This document shows, in pieces, positions 9,621 to 17,946 of a stretch of 64,000 nt of DNA. The first letter of the stretch is position 1. The number at the start of each line of letters is the position of its first letter. The position numbers and the translations under genes are program-made. Under the pieces are notes generated by a model. The model was not told the DNA's origin. It did not search any database and saw only the letters and a list, made by a program, of their open reading frames with translations. The DNA comes from JADKAV01 sp963818505 (lineage in GTDB: Bacteria > Actinomycetota > Actinomycetes > S36-B12 > UBA10799): the NCBI GenBank assembly GCA_963818505.1, contig CAWFSJ010000007.1, positions 433,535 through 497,534 on the forward strand, in the 5' to 3' direction.

Positions 9621-11942
9621 GTGAGCGTGTTGGCAAACGATTTCTCCGCGGCGCGGGCCGACCTTGTGTCGCGGCCGGGCTTCGGACCGTCGAGGCGACA
9701 CGCCCTGACCGGCTTGACCGACGACTGGCTCAACGACCTGTTCGAGGCCTCGGGGGCCCGACGCCTGGGATGCACGCTGGTGGCCGTCGGCGGATACGGC
9801 CGGGGGGAACTGGCGCCGGCCTCGGACATCGACGTCCTGTTGCTGCACCCCTCCGTTGCTGACCCGGCGAAGGTTGCCGAGGCCGCCGAGAAGATCTGGT
9901 ATCCCATCTGGGACAGCGGCATCCGCCTCGACCACAGTGTGCGCACGCCCGCGCAGGCTCGGCGCCTCGCAGGCCAGGACCTCAGGGTGGTCCTCGGCCT
10001 GCTCGATGCCCGCACCGTGGTGGGCGACGACCGGTTGACGGTTGAGACCCGTTCCAGCGTCCTGGGCGACTGGCGCGCGATGGCCAAACAACGCCTCGAT
10101 GAACTGCAGGCCAGTGTGGAGGAACGCACCGAGCTGCACGGGGAACTCGCATACCTGCTGGAACCGGATCTGAAGGAGTCCCATGGGGGCTTGCGTGATC
10201 TGACCGTTCTCAGAGCGCTGGCGGCAAGCTGGATCATCAGCCCGCCGCAGAACTCCCTGGCCGCTGCCAAAGCGACCCTGCTCGACGCCCGCGACGCACT
10301 GCACCTGGTCACCGGAAGATCCACCGACCGCTTGACCCAGCAGGAGCAGCCGCAGTTGGCCACCATGCTGGGCTACACCGACGAGGACGAGCTGCTGCGG
10401 GCCGTGTGCGCGGCCGGACGCACGATCGCCTTCGTCAGCTCGATGGCCTGGAGCCGCGTGCGCCGCCAGACCACCCGCAAGTCCCTGCCGAGGTTGCGCC
10501 GGGTGCGGCGGACCACGGATCGGGCGCCACTGGCCGACGGCGTCGTCGTGCAGGATTCGGAGGTGGTGCTGGCCGCAGACGCCCGCCCCGACCGCGATCC
10601 CGTGCTGGTCCTGCGAGCCGCCGCCGCCGCGGCTCAAGTAGGTCTGCGTCTGTCCACCCACACCGTGGATCGGCTGGCCAACGAGTCTGCGCCGCTGCCG
10701 GTGCCCTGGCCACGTCAGGCCCGCGAGAGCCTGGTGAGCCTGCTCGGTGCCGGGCGACCGACGCTGTCGGTATGGGAGGCCCTGGACCAAGCCGATCTCG
10801 TGTCGCGACTCATCCCCGGGTGGGAGGTCGTCCGGTCGGCACCACAGCGCAACCCTGTGCACCGCTTCACCGTTGATCGCCATCTTGTGGAGACTGCCGT
10901 CGCGGCCTCGAACTACACGCGAAAGGTGTCGCGTCCCGACCTGCTGCTGGTGGGTTCGCTTCTGCACGACATCGGTAAGGGCAGGCCGGGCGATCACACC
11001 GACATCGGAGTGCAGTTGGTTGCCGATATCGCACCTCACCTGGGATTCGACGCCGCCGACACGCACACATTGGTTCAGTTGGTGCGTCATCATCTGCTGC
11101 TGCCGGACGTGGCCACCCGTAAGGACATCGATGATCCGGCCGTGATTGCAGCTGTGGCGGCCGCCGTTGAGAACAGCGAGACCCTCGACCTGCTGCGCTG
11201 GTTGACGGTCTCCGATGCCTCGGCCACCGGGCCGGCCGCGTGGAGTGAGTGGAAGGCGAATCTGGTCAACGTCCTCGTGCGGCGCACCCACAGTGTGCTG
11301 GCTGGTGATGAGATCGAGATCGAACCTGTCCTGGACGACCTGGGCGAGCACATCTGGGCCGGCACGGAGGTGGCAGTGGAGATAGAACCGCTGGCCGACA
11401 CCGAACTGGTCATCACGGTGGCGGCGCGGGACTCTGTGGGACTGCTCAGCCGGTGTGCGGGGGCGCTCGCGATCAACCGTCTCAGCGTGCGCGATGCGGC
11501 GAGCCGGACCGAGGGCCGACGCGCTGTCACCCGTTGGACCGTCCAGACCCAGTTCGGAGAACCTCCGCCGTCGGATCGGCTCATGGCTGATCTGCGCCGA
11601 GCCATCGCTGGCGAACTGGATCTTGCGCGGCGGCTCAGCGAACGGGAACGTGCTTACGCGTCTGCCGACGAGGACAAGCCCGAGCCGTTCGTCGAGGTGA
11701 TGGCCGATGCCTCCAGCCGGACCACGGTGCTGGAGGTGCGCGCACACGACCGCGCCGGGCTGCTCTATTGGGTCAGCGCGGCACTCGCGGGCGCTGGCTT
11801 CAACGTGGACGGTGCCAAGGTGTCGACCTTGGGTTCGGAAGTGGTGGACGTGTTCTTCCTCACCGACGAGTCGGGGGAAAGGCTGTCAGCGGCAAGGGCG
11901 GCGTATGCCCGGGCCGTGGTGCAGAAGGCCTTGGCCGACTAG
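9621..11942 (+). CDS. glnD: PII nucleotidyltransferase / deadenylylase GlnD
   Basis: Bifunctional enzyme that modifies and demodifies PII in response to glutamine. I choose GTG 9621, preceded by AAGGAGG, over ATG 9549, which lies inside the hairpin; this gives 773 residues. The nucleotidyltransferase site is GGYGRGELAPASDIDVL at 57-73. The HD phosphohydrolase domain shows HDIGKGRPGDH near 448. Two ACT domains follow (about 600-665 and 695-770), the glutamine sensors. It is the third gene of amtB-glnB-glnD. Confidence 0.94.
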   Translation: MSVLANDFSAARADLVSRPGFGPSRRHALTGLTDDWLNDLFEASGARRLGCTLVAVGGYGRGELAPASDIDVLLLHPSVADPAKVAEAAEKIWYPIWDSGIRLDHSVRTPAQARRLAGQDLRVVLGLLDARTVVGDDRLTVETRSSVLGDWRAMAKQRLDELQASVEERTELHGELAYLLEPDLKESHGGLRDLTVLRALAASWIISPPQNSLAAAKATLLDARDALHLVTGRSTDRLTQQEQPQLATMLGYTDEDELLRAVCAAGRTIAFVSSMAWSRVRRQTTRKSLPRLRRVRRTTDRAPLADGVVVQDSEVVLAADARPDRDPVLVLRAAAAAAQVGLRLSTHTVDRLANESAPLPVPWPRQARESLVSLLGAGRPTLSVWEALDQADLVSRLIPGWEVVRSAPQRNPVHRFTVDRHLVETAVAASNYTRKVSRPDLLLVGSLLHDIGKGRPGDHTDIGVQLVADIAPHLGFDAADTHTLVQLVRHHLLLPDVATRKDIDDPAVIAAVAAAVENSETLDLLRWLTVSDASATGPAAWSEWKANLVNVLVRRTHSVLAGDEIEIEPVLDDLGEHIWAGTEVAVEIEPLADTELVITVAARDSVGLLSRCAGALAINRLSVRDAASRTEGRRAVTRWTVQTQFGEPPPSDRLMADLRRAIAGELDLARRLSERERAYASADEDKPEPFVEVMADASSRTTVLEVRAHDRAGLLYWVSAALAGAGFNVDGAKVSTLGSEVVDVFFLTDESGERLSAARAAYARAVVQKALAD

Positions 11943-12034
11943 AGCCGCGAGTCTGGCGGGCTGTTCGTGATGCTGGCAACCGCCGGTCAACCGGGCCCCG
12001 GTTAGGCTTGGACACCTGACCTCAGGAGCGATGT

Positions 12035-13564
12035 ATGTTCAATTCCCTGTCCGATCGGCTCGCCGCGACGTTCAAAGGACTGCGTGGCAAGGGGCGTCTG
12101 TCCGAGGCGGACATCGATGAGACCGTCCGTGAGATCCGCCGGGCCCTGCTCGAGGCCGATGTGTCCTTGCCCGTCGTGCGCACCTTCACCGCGCGGGTCA
12201 AGGAACGCTCCATGGGCGAGGAGGTCTCGGGCAGTCTGAACCCGGCCCAGCAGGTCGTCAAGATCGTGCATGAGGAACTCATCGCGATCCTCGGAGGTGA
12301 GACCCGCAACCTGCGTTTGGCGAAGAAGCCACCGACGGTGATCATGCTGCTGGGTCTGCAGGGTGCAGGAAAGACCACCCTCGCGGGCAAGCTGGCCAAG
12401 CACCTGGCGGGCAGGGGTCATCAGCCGGTGCTCGTCGCGGCGGACCTGCAGCGCCCCAACGCCGTCAACCAGTTGCAGATCGTGGCGGAGAGGGCGGGGG
12501 TGGCCAGTTATGCCCCTGAACCCGGCAATGGTGTCGGGGACCCGGTCAAGGTAGCGCGGGACTCCATCGGTTACGCCGAGCAGGCGCTCTTCGACGTGGT
12601 CATCATCGACACGGCCGGCCGGTTGGCCATCGACGAAGAACTGATGGGTCAGGCCGCACGCATTCGCGACGCTGTGAACCCCGACGAGTTGCTGCTGGTC
12701 ATCGACGCCATGATCGGTCAGGATGCTGTGCAGACCGCCGCCTCCTTCCAGGAAGGCGTCGGCGTCGACGGTGTGATCCTGACCAAGCTCGATGGAGACG
12801 CGCGAGGGGGCGCAGCACTTTCCGTGCGCGAGGCAACCGGCGCGCCGATCATGTTCGCCTCTGTCGGAGAGAAGGTCGAGGACCTCGAGGTCTTCCACCC
12901 CGACCGCATGGCCTCGCGCATCCTGGACATGGGGGATGTCCTGACTCTCATCGAGCAGGCTGAGCGCGCCTTCGACGCCGATCAGGCCGCACGCATGGCC
13001 GACAAGGTCGCCCGCGGGGACGCCTTCACACTCGAGGAGTTCCTCGAGCAGATGCAGGCTGTCAAGAAGATGGGATCGTTGGGCAAGCTGCTGGGGATGC
13101 TGCCCGGCATGGCCGACGCGCGCAAACAGCTCGAGCAGATCGACGACCGCGACCTCGACCGGGTCGCAGCGATCATCCATTCGATGACCCCTCAGGAACG
13201 CCGCGACACGAAGGTCCTCAACGGGTCGCGTCGTGCCCGCATCGCCCGTGGTGCCGGAGTGCAGGTGTCGGACGTGAACAACCTCGTGGAGCGTTTCACC
13301 GAGGCGCAGAAGATGATGAAGCGCATGCGGGCCGGCGGCGGGGGGATGCCTGGGATGCCCGGAATGCCCCCCGGGATGGGCGGCGTCCCCAAGAAGGCGA
13401 AGGGCAAGACGACCAAGCCCAAGTCCAAGAAGGGCCGCAGCGGTAATCCCGCCAAGCGCGCGCAGCAGGCCTCCGCAGCGCCCGAGGAGACCGAGGCGAC
13501 ACCGCAACCCTTCACCGCCGACCAGTTGCCCGAGGAGTTCAGCCGACTGCTCGACGGAAAGTGA
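12035..13564 (+). CDS. ffh: Signal recognition particle protein Ffh
   Basis: SRP54 homologue, 509 residues, which binds signal sequences and 4.5S RNA and delivers ribosomes to FtsY. The NG domain carries GLQGAGKTTLAGKL (near 107-120), DTAGRLAIDEE and TKLDGDARGG. The M domain holds the RNA-binding region and a Met/Gly/Pro-rich stretch (GMPGMPGMPPGMGG) typical of high-GC bacteria, followed by a Lys-rich tail. The 92 bases upstream contain TTAGGCTTGG, a possible -10 region. The SRP RNA gene is not in the window. Confidence 0.96.
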   Translation: MFNSLSDRLAATFKGLRGKGRLSEADIDETVREIRRALLEADVSLPVVRTFTARVKERSMGEEVSGSLNPAQQVVKIVHEELIAILGGETRNLRLAKKPPTVIMLLGLQGAGKTTLAGKLAKHLAGRGHQPVLVAADLQRPNAVNQLQIVAERAGVASYAPEPGNGVGDPVKVARDSIGYAEQALFDVVIIDTAGRLAIDEELMGQAARIRDAVNPDELLLVIDAMIGQDAVQTAASFQEGVGVDGVILTKLDGDARGGAALSVREATGAPIMFASVGEKVEDLEVFHPDRMASRILDMGDVLTLIEQAERAFDADQAARMADKVARGDAFTLEEFLEQMQAVKKMGSLGKLLGMLPGMADARKQLEQIDDRDLDRVAAIIHSMTPQERRDTKVLNGSRRARIARGAGVQVSDVNNLVERFTEAQKMMKRMRAGGGGMPGMPGMPPGMGGVPKKAKGKTTKPKSKKGRSGNPAKRAQQASAAPEETEATPQPFTADQLPEEFSRLLDGK

Positions 13565-13724
13565 CCTGGTCAACCCCGGGCGGGCGCAACGAGGTAAGGC
13601 CGCGTCTGGCACACTGGTGGGAGGTCCCCGCCCTCTAACCGGAGACTGCCGACTTACAGCCGTCGCAAGTGTGTCCCCACGCGCATGTGACGATTGATAC
13701 CCGAAAACAGGAGAAACACCCCCC

Positions 13725-14228
13725 GTGTCAGTCAAGATCAAATTGAAGCGGCTCGGCAAGATCCGTGCCCCGCAGTACCGCGTTGTCGTGGCCGACGCCC
13801 GCAACAAGCGCGATGGTCGTTCGATCGAGGAGATCGGGCTGTACCACCCGAAGGAAGACCCGTCCCTCATCGAGATCAACTCCGAGCGTGCGCAGTACTG
13901 GTTGTCCGTGGGTGCCCAGCCGACCGCTGCCGTCATGGCGTTGCTGAAGGTGACCGGCGATTGGCAGAAGTTCAAGGGTCTGCCCGGTGCCGAGGGCACG
14001 CTCAAGCAAGCTGAAGTGAAGGCAGACCGCAAGTCCGTCTTCGCGGCCGCTGCGGCTGAGGCAGCTGGCCTCAAGGAAGCCGAAGCTGCTCCGAAGAAGA
14101 AGGAGAAGCCCGCCAAGGCGCCAGTCGAGGAGGCCAAGGCCGAGGAGCCGGTGGCCGAGGAGGCCCCCGCCGCGGTTGAGGAGACTGCAGTTGAGAAGCC
14201 GGCCGACGACGCACAGGCCGATGGCTAA
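13725..14228 (+). CDS. rpsP: 30S ribosomal protein S16 with long C-terminal tail
   Basis: bS16, early assembly protein of the small subunit. The first 85 or so residues are canonical (SVKIKLKRLGKIRAPQYR, then RDGRSIEEIGLYHP). The protein is 167 residues, about twice the E. coli length, because of an Ala/Glu/Lys-rich low-complexity tail (about 95-167). Such tails are common in actinobacterial S16. The start is GTG 13725. The stop overlaps the following KH gene by 8 bases. The 160 bases between ffh and rpsP probably hold the operon promoter (TGGCACACTGG at about 13610). Confidence 0.96.
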   Translation: MSVKIKLKRLGKIRAPQYRVVVADARNKRDGRSIEEIGLYHPKEDPSLIEINSERAQYWLSVGAQPTAAVMALLKVTGDWQKFKGLPGAEGTLKQAEVKADRKSVFAAAAAEAAGLKEAEAAPKKKEKPAKAPVEEAKAEEPVAEEAPAAVEETAVEKPADDAQADG

Positions 14229-14472
14229 GTCGCTGACCGAGGCCCTCGAGCACTTGGTCGCAGGCATCGTGGATCACCCCGACGACGTGACGGTGCGCGA
14301 GAAGCCCGGACGCGGTCGGGGAACCCTGCTGAAGGTGAGCGTTCACCCCGAGGATCTCGGTCGTGTAATCGGCCGGGCGGGCCGTACAGCCAAGTCGCTG
14401 CGAGCGGTGGTCAACGCCATCGCCGGCGGCCGCGGCGTGCGGGTCGATTTCGTGGATGTGAACGGGCGCTGA
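14221..14472 (+). CDS. khpA: KH-domain RNA-binding protein (KhpA-like)
   Basis: An 83-residue single KH domain with the RNA-binding GxxG loop in GRVIGRAGR (47-55). It is the conserved neighbour between rpsP and rimM in actinobacteria and Firmicutes (YlqC/KhpA family), associated with ribosome maturation and small-RNA binding. I use ATG 14221, inside the last codons of rpsP, rather than longer upstream starts that would overlap more. Translation is likely coupled to rpsP. Confidence 0.9.
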   Translation: MAKSLTEALEHLVAGIVDHPDDVTVREKPGRGRGTLLKVSVHPEDLGRVIGRAGRTAKSLRAVVNAIAGGRGVRVDFVDVNGR

Positions 14473-14483
14473 CCGTCCAACGC

Positions 14484-14981
14484 GTGGCTGTCGGGCGCAT
14501 CGGCAAACCGCACGGTTTGCACGGTTGGGTCACTGTGAAGCCGATGACCGACGAGCCTGAACGCCGGTTCGCTCCCGGGACAACACTGCTGCTCGAGGAG
14601 AAGGCTGTCGAGGTCCGCGATTCGCGCATCATGGCCAAACCATTGACCGTATGGCTCGCGGGATGTGACTCCCGGGACGACGCCCAAGGCCTTCGCGGGC
14701 AGTTGCTGTATGTGGATCTGGCCGATGACGACAGCCCCGACGCCGACGACGAGTACTACGACCACCAGTTGGTCGGCTTGAGCGTCTGGCAGGCGGGTGC
14801 GGCAATCGGAGTGGTCAAGGAGGTCCTGCACCTTCCTGCTCAGGACGTCCTGGTGGTGGCCCGCAGTAGCGGCGAAGAAGCGCTTGTTCCCTTCGTCGAG
14901 CAGGTCGTGCCCGTAGTCGATCTCGCGGCTGGCCGGCTCGAGGTGGGACCGGTCGAGGGGTTGTTCGACGGTGAGAATTGA
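14484..14981 (+). CDS. rimM: 16S rRNA processing protein RimM
   Basis: Assembly factor for the head of the 30S subunit that binds S19. The product is 165 residues. The N-terminal signature AVGRIGKPHGLHGWVTVKP and the C-terminal PRC-barrel segment (DVLVVARSSGEEALVPFV) are both present. GTG 14484 is the likeliest start; the frame is open a few codons upstream (CTG 14469), so the N-terminus could be slightly longer. The last 11 bases overlap trmD, the usual rimM-trmD coupling. Confidence 0.93.
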   Translation: MAVGRIGKPHGLHGWVTVKPMTDEPERRFAPGTTLLLEEKAVEVRDSRIMAKPLTVWLAGCDSRDDAQGLRGQLLYVDLADDDSPDADDEYYDHQLVGLSVWQAGAAIGVVKEVLHLPAQDVLVVARSSGEEALVPFVEQVVPVVDLAAGRLEVGPVEGLFDGEN

Positions 14982-15660
14982 CGTCGTCTCGGTGTTCCCC
15001 GACTACCTCGCGCCGCTACAGCTCTCGTTGATCGGCAAGGCGATCGCGCGTGAACAGTTGCAGGTGCGCATCCACGACCTGCGTGACTACACCCATGACC
15101 GTCACCGCACAGTAGACGACACGGCCTACGGTGGCGGCCCAGGGATGGTCATGAGCCCCGAGCCATGGGGCGAGGTGCTCGATGAGCTCCTGACCGGCGA
15201 GTCGGTGCTCATCGTCCCGACGCCTTCCGGCGAGGTCTTCACCCAACGGGTGGCCGAAGAACTGGCCCGAGAGCAGCATTTGGTGTTCGCCTGTGGTCGC
15301 TACGAGGGGATCGACGCCCGGGTGATGCAGCACTACCACGGTCGGGTGAGCGTGAAGGAAATCAGCATCGGTGACTACGTGCTCGCAGGCGGCGAAGCAG
15401 CGGTCCTGGTCATGATCGAGGCACTCGGGCGGCTGCTGCCAGGCGTTCTGGGCAATCCGCAGAGCGCGGTTGACGACTCCCACAGCCGTGAGGACGGACT
15501 TCTCGAAGGCCCGGTCTATACGCGGCCGCCTGTGTGGCGTGACATTGAGGTGCCCGAAGTCCTGCTCTCCGGTGACCATGGCCGGATCGAGGCGTGGCGC
15601 CGCGAACAGGCCCGAATACGCACTTCGCAATTCCGGGGACCGGCCACCAACAGCCAGTGA
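14971..15660 (+). CDS. trmD: tRNA (guanine-N1)-methyltransferase TrmD
   Basis: SPOUT-class methyltransferase that makes m1G37 in tRNA and so prevents frameshifting. The product is 229 residues. Motifs seen are VDDTAYGGGPGMVM, FACGRYEGIDARV and the knotted SAM-binding segment ISIGDYVLAGGE, then GVLGN. The start is GTG 14971 within the end of rimM. The order rimM-trmD-rplS is standard. Confidence 0.95.
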   Translation: MRIDVVSVFPDYLAPLQLSLIGKAIAREQLQVRIHDLRDYTHDRHRTVDDTAYGGGPGMVMSPEPWGEVLDELLTGESVLIVPTPSGEVFTQRVAEELAREQHLVFACGRYEGIDARVMQHYHGRVSVKEISIGDYVLAGGEAAVLVMIEALGRLLPGVLGNPQSAVDDSHSREDGLLEGPVYTRPPVWRDIEVPEVLLSGDHGRIEAWRREQARIRTSQFRGPATNSQ

Positions 15661-15705
15661 TCGCGGGCCAACGGTCCGGCCGAATTCCGGCGTCGACGGG
15701 TCGTA

Positions 15706-15830
15706 TGGCACACTGGAAAAGATCCGTGGGCCACCCGCCACAGGGGGCCACGCCGCGGACCAAGGGTAACTTTTCCGCGAACCACCCACCCCAGATTGCG
15801 TTCGACCTGTGGCGAATGCGAGGAGTCACA
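15706..15830 (+). promoter_or_regulatory. Promoter and structured leader of rplS
   Basis: The 170-base gap after trmD contains TATGGCACACTGG (15704-15716), similar to sequences before ftsY and rpsP and a likely -10 region. Downstream, GGAAAAG at 15715-15721 can pair with CTTTTCC at 15770-15776, enclosing a GC-rich inner helix. A long-range stem before a ribosomal protein gene suggests an autoregulatory leader, but I cannot match it to a named leader family. Confidence 0.35.
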
Positions 15831-16187
15831 ATGCACACCCTGGACGCCGTTGACTCGGCAAGCCTCCGCAATGACATCCCGGCCTTTCGCCCGGGCGACA
15901 CCGTCAAGGTCCACGTGAACGTGGTCGAAGGTGAGCGCAAGCGTGTTCAGGTCTTCCAGGGGGTCGTCATCCGCCGGCAAGGTGGTGGCGTGCGCGAGTC
16001 CTTCACGGTTCGCAAGGTGAGCTTCGGAGTCGGTGTCGAGCGGACGTTCCCCGTGCACAGCCCGATCATCGACCACGTCGAACTGGTCACCCGCGGCGAT
16101 GTCCGCCGGGCCAAGCTGTACTACCTGCGTGAGCTGCGAGGCAAGGCCGCCAAGATCCGCGAGAAGCGCGACAACACCGGCGCGTGA
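15831..16187 (+). CDS. rplS: 50S ribosomal protein L19
   Basis: bL19, at the 30S-50S interface, 118 residues. ATG 15831 is preceded by AGGAG at 6 bases spacing. The family core is clear: FRPGDTVKVHVNVVEG, RVQVFQGVVIRRQG, then GVGVERTFPVHSP and the basic C-terminus RAKLYYLRELRGKAAKI. The last codons overlap lepB (GTGA). Confidence 0.96.
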   Translation: MHTLDAVDSASLRNDIPAFRPGDTVKVHVNVVEGERKRVQVFQGVVIRRQGGGVRESFTVRKVSFGVGVERTFPVHSPIIDHVELVTRGDVRRAKLYYLRELRGKAAKIREKRDNTGA

Positions 16188-16882
16188 GCGAGTCCAGCAC
16201 GACCCAGAAGTCCGGGGGGGCGCTCTGGCGGTTCATCAAGGAGATCGTCATCATCCTCGTGGTGGCGCTGGGACTGTCCTTCGTGGTGCGCACCTTCGTG
16301 GTGCAGGCCTTCTACGTGCCCAGCCAGTCCATGGAAAACACGTTGATGCCCAACGACAGGATTCTGGCCTCGAAGTTGTCGACCCGGTTCGGGGGAGTCA
16401 AGCGCGGTGAGATCGTCGTCTTCCGTGACCCCAGTGATTGGCTCGATGCGGCCCAGAAGGAACCCGCGGGCGGACTTGCGGGCGCGCTCGTGTGGGTCGG
16501 GCTCTTGCCCAGCAACACCGGTGATGACCTGGTGAAGCGCGTCATCGGTGTGGGCGGTGACCACGTGCGCTGCTGCAGCACCGATGGGCGCATCGTGCTC
16601 AACGGTGTTCCGCTGACCGAGCCCTACGTGAAACCGGGCGACACCAGTGACGATGTGCGTTTCGACGTCGTTGTGCCGCAGGGGCGCATCTTCGTGATGG
16701 GGGACAACCGCAATGCTTCAGCGGATTCCCGTTACCACCTCAACGACAACCAGGGAACCGTGCCGGAGGAGAACGTGGTGGGCCGCGTGGTGCTCACCGT
16801 GTGGCCGTTCCCGGCGTTCTCCACCCACCCGATTCCCGCGCAGCCCTTCGACGACCCGCGTCTGGACGAGCAGCAGAAGTAG
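16184..16882 (+). CDS. lepB: Type I signal peptidase
   Basis: Membrane serine protease that removes signal peptides from Sec and Tat substrates. The product is 232 residues with one N-terminal membrane helix (about 20-38). The catalytic serine is S49 in PSQSMENTL and the general base K118 in DLVKRVIGVGGD. Box E, GDNRNASADSR, is at 173-183. The start is GTG 16184, overlapping the rplS stop. Secreted proteins elsewhere in the window (GH31, GH26) would be substrates. Confidence 0.95.
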   Translation: MSESSTTQKSGGALWRFIKEIVIILVVALGLSFVVRTFVVQAFYVPSQSMENTLMPNDRILASKLSTRFGGVKRGEIVVFRDPSDWLDAAQKEPAGGLAGALVWVGLLPSNTGDDLVKRVIGVGGDHVRCCSTDGRIVLNGVPLTEPYVKPGDTSDDVRFDVVVPQGRIFVMGDNRNASADSRYHLNDNQGTVPEENVVGRVVLTVWPFPAFSTHPIPAQPFDDPRLDEQQK

Positions 16883-16935
16883 ACCGGATCGCCCGACATC
16901 GGCTGGTCCGGATCAGGAATCGTCACAGCGTTGCC

Positions 16936-16941
16936 TATTGT
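16936..16941 (+). promoter_or_regulatory. Candidate -10 of leaderless rnhB
   Basis: TATTGT ends 6 bases before the GTG start of rnhB, with no Shine-Dalgarno sequence between. No clear -35 is visible. Confidence 0.3.
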
Positions 16942-16947
16942 TGGGCT

Positions 16948-17604
16948 GTGGCAGGTCCGGTGGCTATCCCAGTTCCCCGAAAGGGTGCGGGCCCGTATGC
17001 CTTCGACAATGCAGTACGTCGCGCGGGATTCGCCTTGGTGGCAGGTCTGGACGAGGCTGGCCGAGGAGCCTGCGCAGGCCCTCTGTACGCAGCCGCGGTC
17101 ATCCTCAGCCCGAACAGCCGCATCGCCGAACTGAACGACTCGAAGCTGCTGACGGCCGCCACCAGGCAACGCGTGGAGCAGCGGGTAAAACGCCAGGCGC
17201 TGGCCTGGGCCGTCAGTTCGGTGGAGGTCGACGAACTCGATGAGATGGGCCTGCATCGAGCGAACTTGCTCGCGTTCCGGCGCGCGTGGTTGCGGCTGTC
17301 CCCGGCGGCGGATTACGCACTGTGCGATGGTTTTGTGCCCGGGGGACTGGGCAGGCCGGAACTGGGCGTCTGGAAGGGTGATCAGGTCTCGGCCACGATC
17401 GCCGCGGCCAGTGTGCTGGCCAAGTGCGCACGCGATCGCCACATGGTGGCGCTGCACAGCCGCTACCCGCAGTACGGTTTCGACGTGCACAAGGGTTACA
17501 CCACGGCGTCACACCGAGACGCCTTGCAGGCGCACGGGCCGAGTCCTGTGCACCGCCACCGTTTCATCACCGTCCGCCGAGCTGTTCGAGAGGGAGTCGC
17601 ATGA
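16948..17604 (+). CDS. rnhB: Ribonuclease HII
   Basis: Endonuclease that cuts RNA in RNA-DNA hybrids and initiates removal of misincorporated ribonucleotides. From GTG 16948 the product is 218 residues; the frame is open upstream but overlaps lepB. The metal-binding signature GLDEAGRGACAGPL places D35 and E36 in the active site, and further acidic residues follow in ALCDGF. The KGYTTASHRDAL and GPSPVHRHRF segments are typical of the C-terminus. The stop overlaps the next gene by ATGA. Confidence 0.93.
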   Translation: MAGPVAIPVPRKGAGPYAFDNAVRRAGFALVAGLDEAGRGACAGPLYAAAVILSPNSRIAELNDSKLLTAATRQRVEQRVKRQALAWAVSSVEVDELDEMGLHRANLLAFRRAWLRLSPAADYALCDGFVPGGLGRPELGVWKGDQVSATIAAASVLAKCARDRHMVALHSRYPQYGFDVHKGYTTASHRDALQAHGPSPVHRHRFITVRRAVREGVA

Positions 17605-17906
17605 GCGTGGACGATCTGCAGCGATACGAAAGTGAGGTCGAACTCGACCTCTACCGCCAGTACCGCGAGGTTGTGGGCATGTTCAGCCATGTCGTGGAGA
17701 CCGAACGCCGCTTCTACCTGGCCAACGAGGTGGACATCCAGGTGCGCGCCACCGACGGTGGTGAGGTGTTCTTCGAGGTGCAACTTCGCGATGTGTGGGT
17801 CTGGGACATGTACCGGCAGGGGCGCTTCGCGCGCTCGGTGCGCATCCTGACGTTCAAGGACGTGAACGTCGAGGACCTGCCGGCTGGGGACAACCGGCAG
17901 AGCTGA
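17601..17906 (+). CDS. DUF2469 family protein
   Basis: A 101-residue acidic protein, MSVDDLQRYESEVELDLYRQ, matching the actinobacteria-specific DUF2469 family that sits next to rnhB in Mycobacterium (Rv2901c) and Streptomyces. Aromatic and acidic residues dominate (VRDVWVWDMYRQGRF-like segment). No catalytic motif is apparent and its function is unknown. ATG 17601 has the ribosome site GAGAGGGAG and overlaps the rnhB stop. yraN and comM, which often follow, are absent here; dprA comes next. Confidence 0.88.
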   Translation: MSVDDLQRYESEVELDLYRQYREVVGMFSHVVETERRFYLANEVDIQVRATDGGEVFFEVQLRDVWVWDMYRQGRFARSVRILTFKDVNVEDLPAGDNRQS

Positions 17907-17946
17907 TCCACAGATCCGAAGCTGGACTTCCACCGTCCACGTTGCA

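Noticed and set aside
12002..14137. 711-codon open frame antisense to ffh and rpsP
   Set aside because: Covers two secure genes on the other strand; composition is codon-bias shadow.
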